Of a stretch of DNA of 7,760 bases, positions 6,943 through 7,760 are shown in pieces. The DNA lies in contig DYON01000127.1 in assembly GCA_020720525.1 (NCBI GenBank), positions 1 through 7,760 of the forward strand. Reading direction: 5' to 3'. The DNA comes from Acetofilamentum sp. (GTDB taxonomy: Bacteria; Bacteroidota; Bacteroidia; Bacteroidales; DTU049). The notes beneath the pieces are model-generated. The model was given only the letters and a program-made list of their open reading frames with translations, made no database searches and had not been told where the DNA came from. The position numbers and the translations under genes were made by a program. Within the stretch, counting starts at the first letter, position 1. The number at the start of each line of letters is the position of its first letter.

Positions 6943-7470
6943 ATGAGAACAGTTTTCAACGAAATATTCAAGCAGCTCTTGGAAGAATACAATCTACCAA
7001 GCAATCTTTCCTTTTCAGTTGAATTGCCTTCCAAAGTACAAAATATTCTCGCTGGAAAAATATTGATTTCGGATCTTGGCGTAACCTTAGATTCTTTCAA
7101 CAACCTTTACCAAGCTACACAGGATTGGGAAAACAAGTCCATAATTGAAGATAGCGAAAATCATTTTCATGTTGATTGGGATATTGAACCTGCTGATTGC
7201 AAAAACGCTTTTATGCTTGGTGTGCAGACTTTGCTTTTACTAGCCGAGAAATTTCAAAAAGAAAATGTTTCAGGTATTCGCTTCTGGTATTCGTTTCAGA
7301 CGCCTGAGCTTGCAAATGACTGGGCTAGGAAATATGCTCCCGAAGATGAAAATGATGACCATTTTATCAGCGACAGGCCGAGCTTCTTTTCAAGACGAAT
7401 TGGAGAAGATGTTATCTCGAAAGAACAAATGGAAAGCGATTTTTTTGCAATTATGATAATCGATATTTAA
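6943..7470 (+). CDS. Hypothetical protein, 175 residues, soluble
   Basis: I do not recognise this family. The product is a soluble, acidic protein without signal peptide or clear membrane segment; the hydrophobic run AFMLGVQTLLLLAEKF (89-104) reads better as a buried helix after HFHVDWDIEPADCKN. The N-terminus looks helical (MRTVFNEIFKQLLEEYN), and the C-terminal half has an aromatic patch GIRFWYSFQTPE (111-122), an acidic loop APEDENDD (132-139) and a hydrophobic end AIMIIDI. The frame is open from a TTG at 6883, but the ATG at 6943 begins a more protein-like sequence and follows a possible -7 box, so I prefer it. Codons are AT-rich compared with the operon. The length and ordered composition support a real gene. 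It lies 96 bases before the Bro-N gene on the same strand, possibly as accessory cargo. No function is proposed. Confidence 0.7.
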   Translation: MRTVFNEIFKQLLEEYNLPSNLSFSVELPSKVQNILAGKILISDLGVTLDSFNNLYQATQDWENKSIIEDSENHFHVDWDIEPADCKNAFMLGVQTLLLLAEKFQKENVSGIRFWYSFQTPELANDWARKYAPEDENDDHFISDRPSFFSRRIGEDVISKEQMESDFFAIMIIDI

Positions 7471-7514
7471 ACAAGAACTTAGGTGCGAACAAATCGTCAA
7501 ATAGATATCTCGCA

Positions 7515-7545
7515 TTTCACAATTCCCAGAAAAATTGTATTTTTG
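7515..7545 (+). promoter_or_regulatory. Candidate Bacteroidota promoter for the Bro-N gene
   Basis: TATTTTTG (7538-7545) matches the Bacteroidota -7 consensus TAnnTTTG exactly. TTTC (7515-7518) lies 19 bases upstream, a three-of-four match to the -33 TTTG. Transcription would start about 15 bases before the ATG at 7567. The A-rich leader AAAAAAAAGTAAAAC suits this phylum's Shine-Dalgarno-independent initiation. An inverted repeat ACAATT (7519-7524) / AATTGT (7533-7538) fills the spacer and touches the -7 box, so it could serve as a repressor site or form a weak hairpin. Confidence 0.5.
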
Positions 7546-7566
7546 AGTATCAAAAAAAAGTAAAAC

Positions 7567-7749
7567 ATGAGCAATATAAAACTATCTGAGAGTAAGCAAA
7601 TTAGATCGGAATGGAATGAAAAGGAGCATAAGTGGTATTTTGCAATCATTGATATTGTTGAGATTCTCACTGAAAGTAATAATCCGCGAAGATATTGGAG
7701 CGACCTTAAAAGAAAATTGAATGCTAAAGGTTTTTCTCAGTTGTACTAA
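7567..7749 (+). CDS. Bro-N domain protein, apparently truncated by an in-frame stop (possible pseudogene)
   Basis: The 60-residue frame is the start of a Bro-N domain, a DNA-binding module of phage antirepressors and baculovirus BRO-like proteins that is widespread in Bacteroidota accessory DNA. Recognisable features are the opening NIKLSESKQIRSEWNEKEHKWYF with its WYF (residues 23-25), the helix IIDIVEILTES, and the hallmark NPRRYWSDLKRKL (39-51). Members I know continue for at least another 50 residues; after (S)QLY the family usually reads E-K/I-I-V-Q-L-K. Here TAC is followed by TAA and then ATT ATC GTA CA in the same frame (I-I-V-Q/H), as if a GAA codon had become TAA. So the gene looks like a nonsense mutant, or a sequencing error has created the stop. 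The window ends 11 bases later, so the downstream part cannot be examined. Family assignment is firm; pseudogene status is inferred. Confidence 0.75.
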   Translation: MSNIKLSESKQIRSEWNEKEHKWYFAIIDIVEILTESNNPRRYWSDLKRKLNAKGFSQLY

Positions 7750-7760
7750 ATTATCGTACA

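Overview
The window looks like chromosomal DNA of a member of the Bacteroidota, probably an anaerobic or microaerophilic Bacteroidales-like lineage. Three things suggest this: the type II topoisomerase A subunit has the GRQSxGN C-terminal signature I associate with this phylum, there is a BatA-N/vWA membrane protein, and start sites lack Shine-Dalgarno sequences while candidate promoters resemble the Bacteroidota TAnnTTTG -7 box. I cannot name a genus.

The left 6.3 kb is a compact operon on the minus strand. In transcription order it encodes a BatA-like vWA membrane protein (6315-4291), a topoisomerase IV/gyrase A-type subunit (4279-1658), an FprA-type flavodiiron protein (1649-432), and the first 149 residues of an unrecognised lipoprotein (448 to the window edge). 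The first two junctions are 11 and 8 bases and the last is a 17-base overlap, so the genes are probably cotranscribed. The likely promoter is a TACCTTTG box just upstream of the BatA-like gene. Apart from co-expression, no shared pathway is evident; the flavodiiron protein fits detoxification of O2 or NO.

The non-coding stretch of about 630 bases (6316-6942) is rich in structure. From left to right it holds the operon promoter, a perfect 14-bp palindrome, an imperfect fold-back element with inverted ends (6458-6613), a degenerate 8-bp-period tandem repeat (6693-6770), and a terminator-like hairpin (6830-6873) with no obvious gene feeding into it. This looks like a repeat-littered boundary.

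Right of this boundary, on the plus strand and visibly more AT-rich, are an unrecognised 175-residue soluble protein (6943-7470) and a Bro-N domain gene (7567-7749). The Bro-N frame stops at residue 60, where the family would normally continue, and the bases after the stop still appear to encode family-like residues, so it may be a decayed gene. This end has the character of accessory, possibly phage-derived, DNA. I see no tRNA, rRNA, CRISPR array or transposase, and nothing I can defend as a complete new system.
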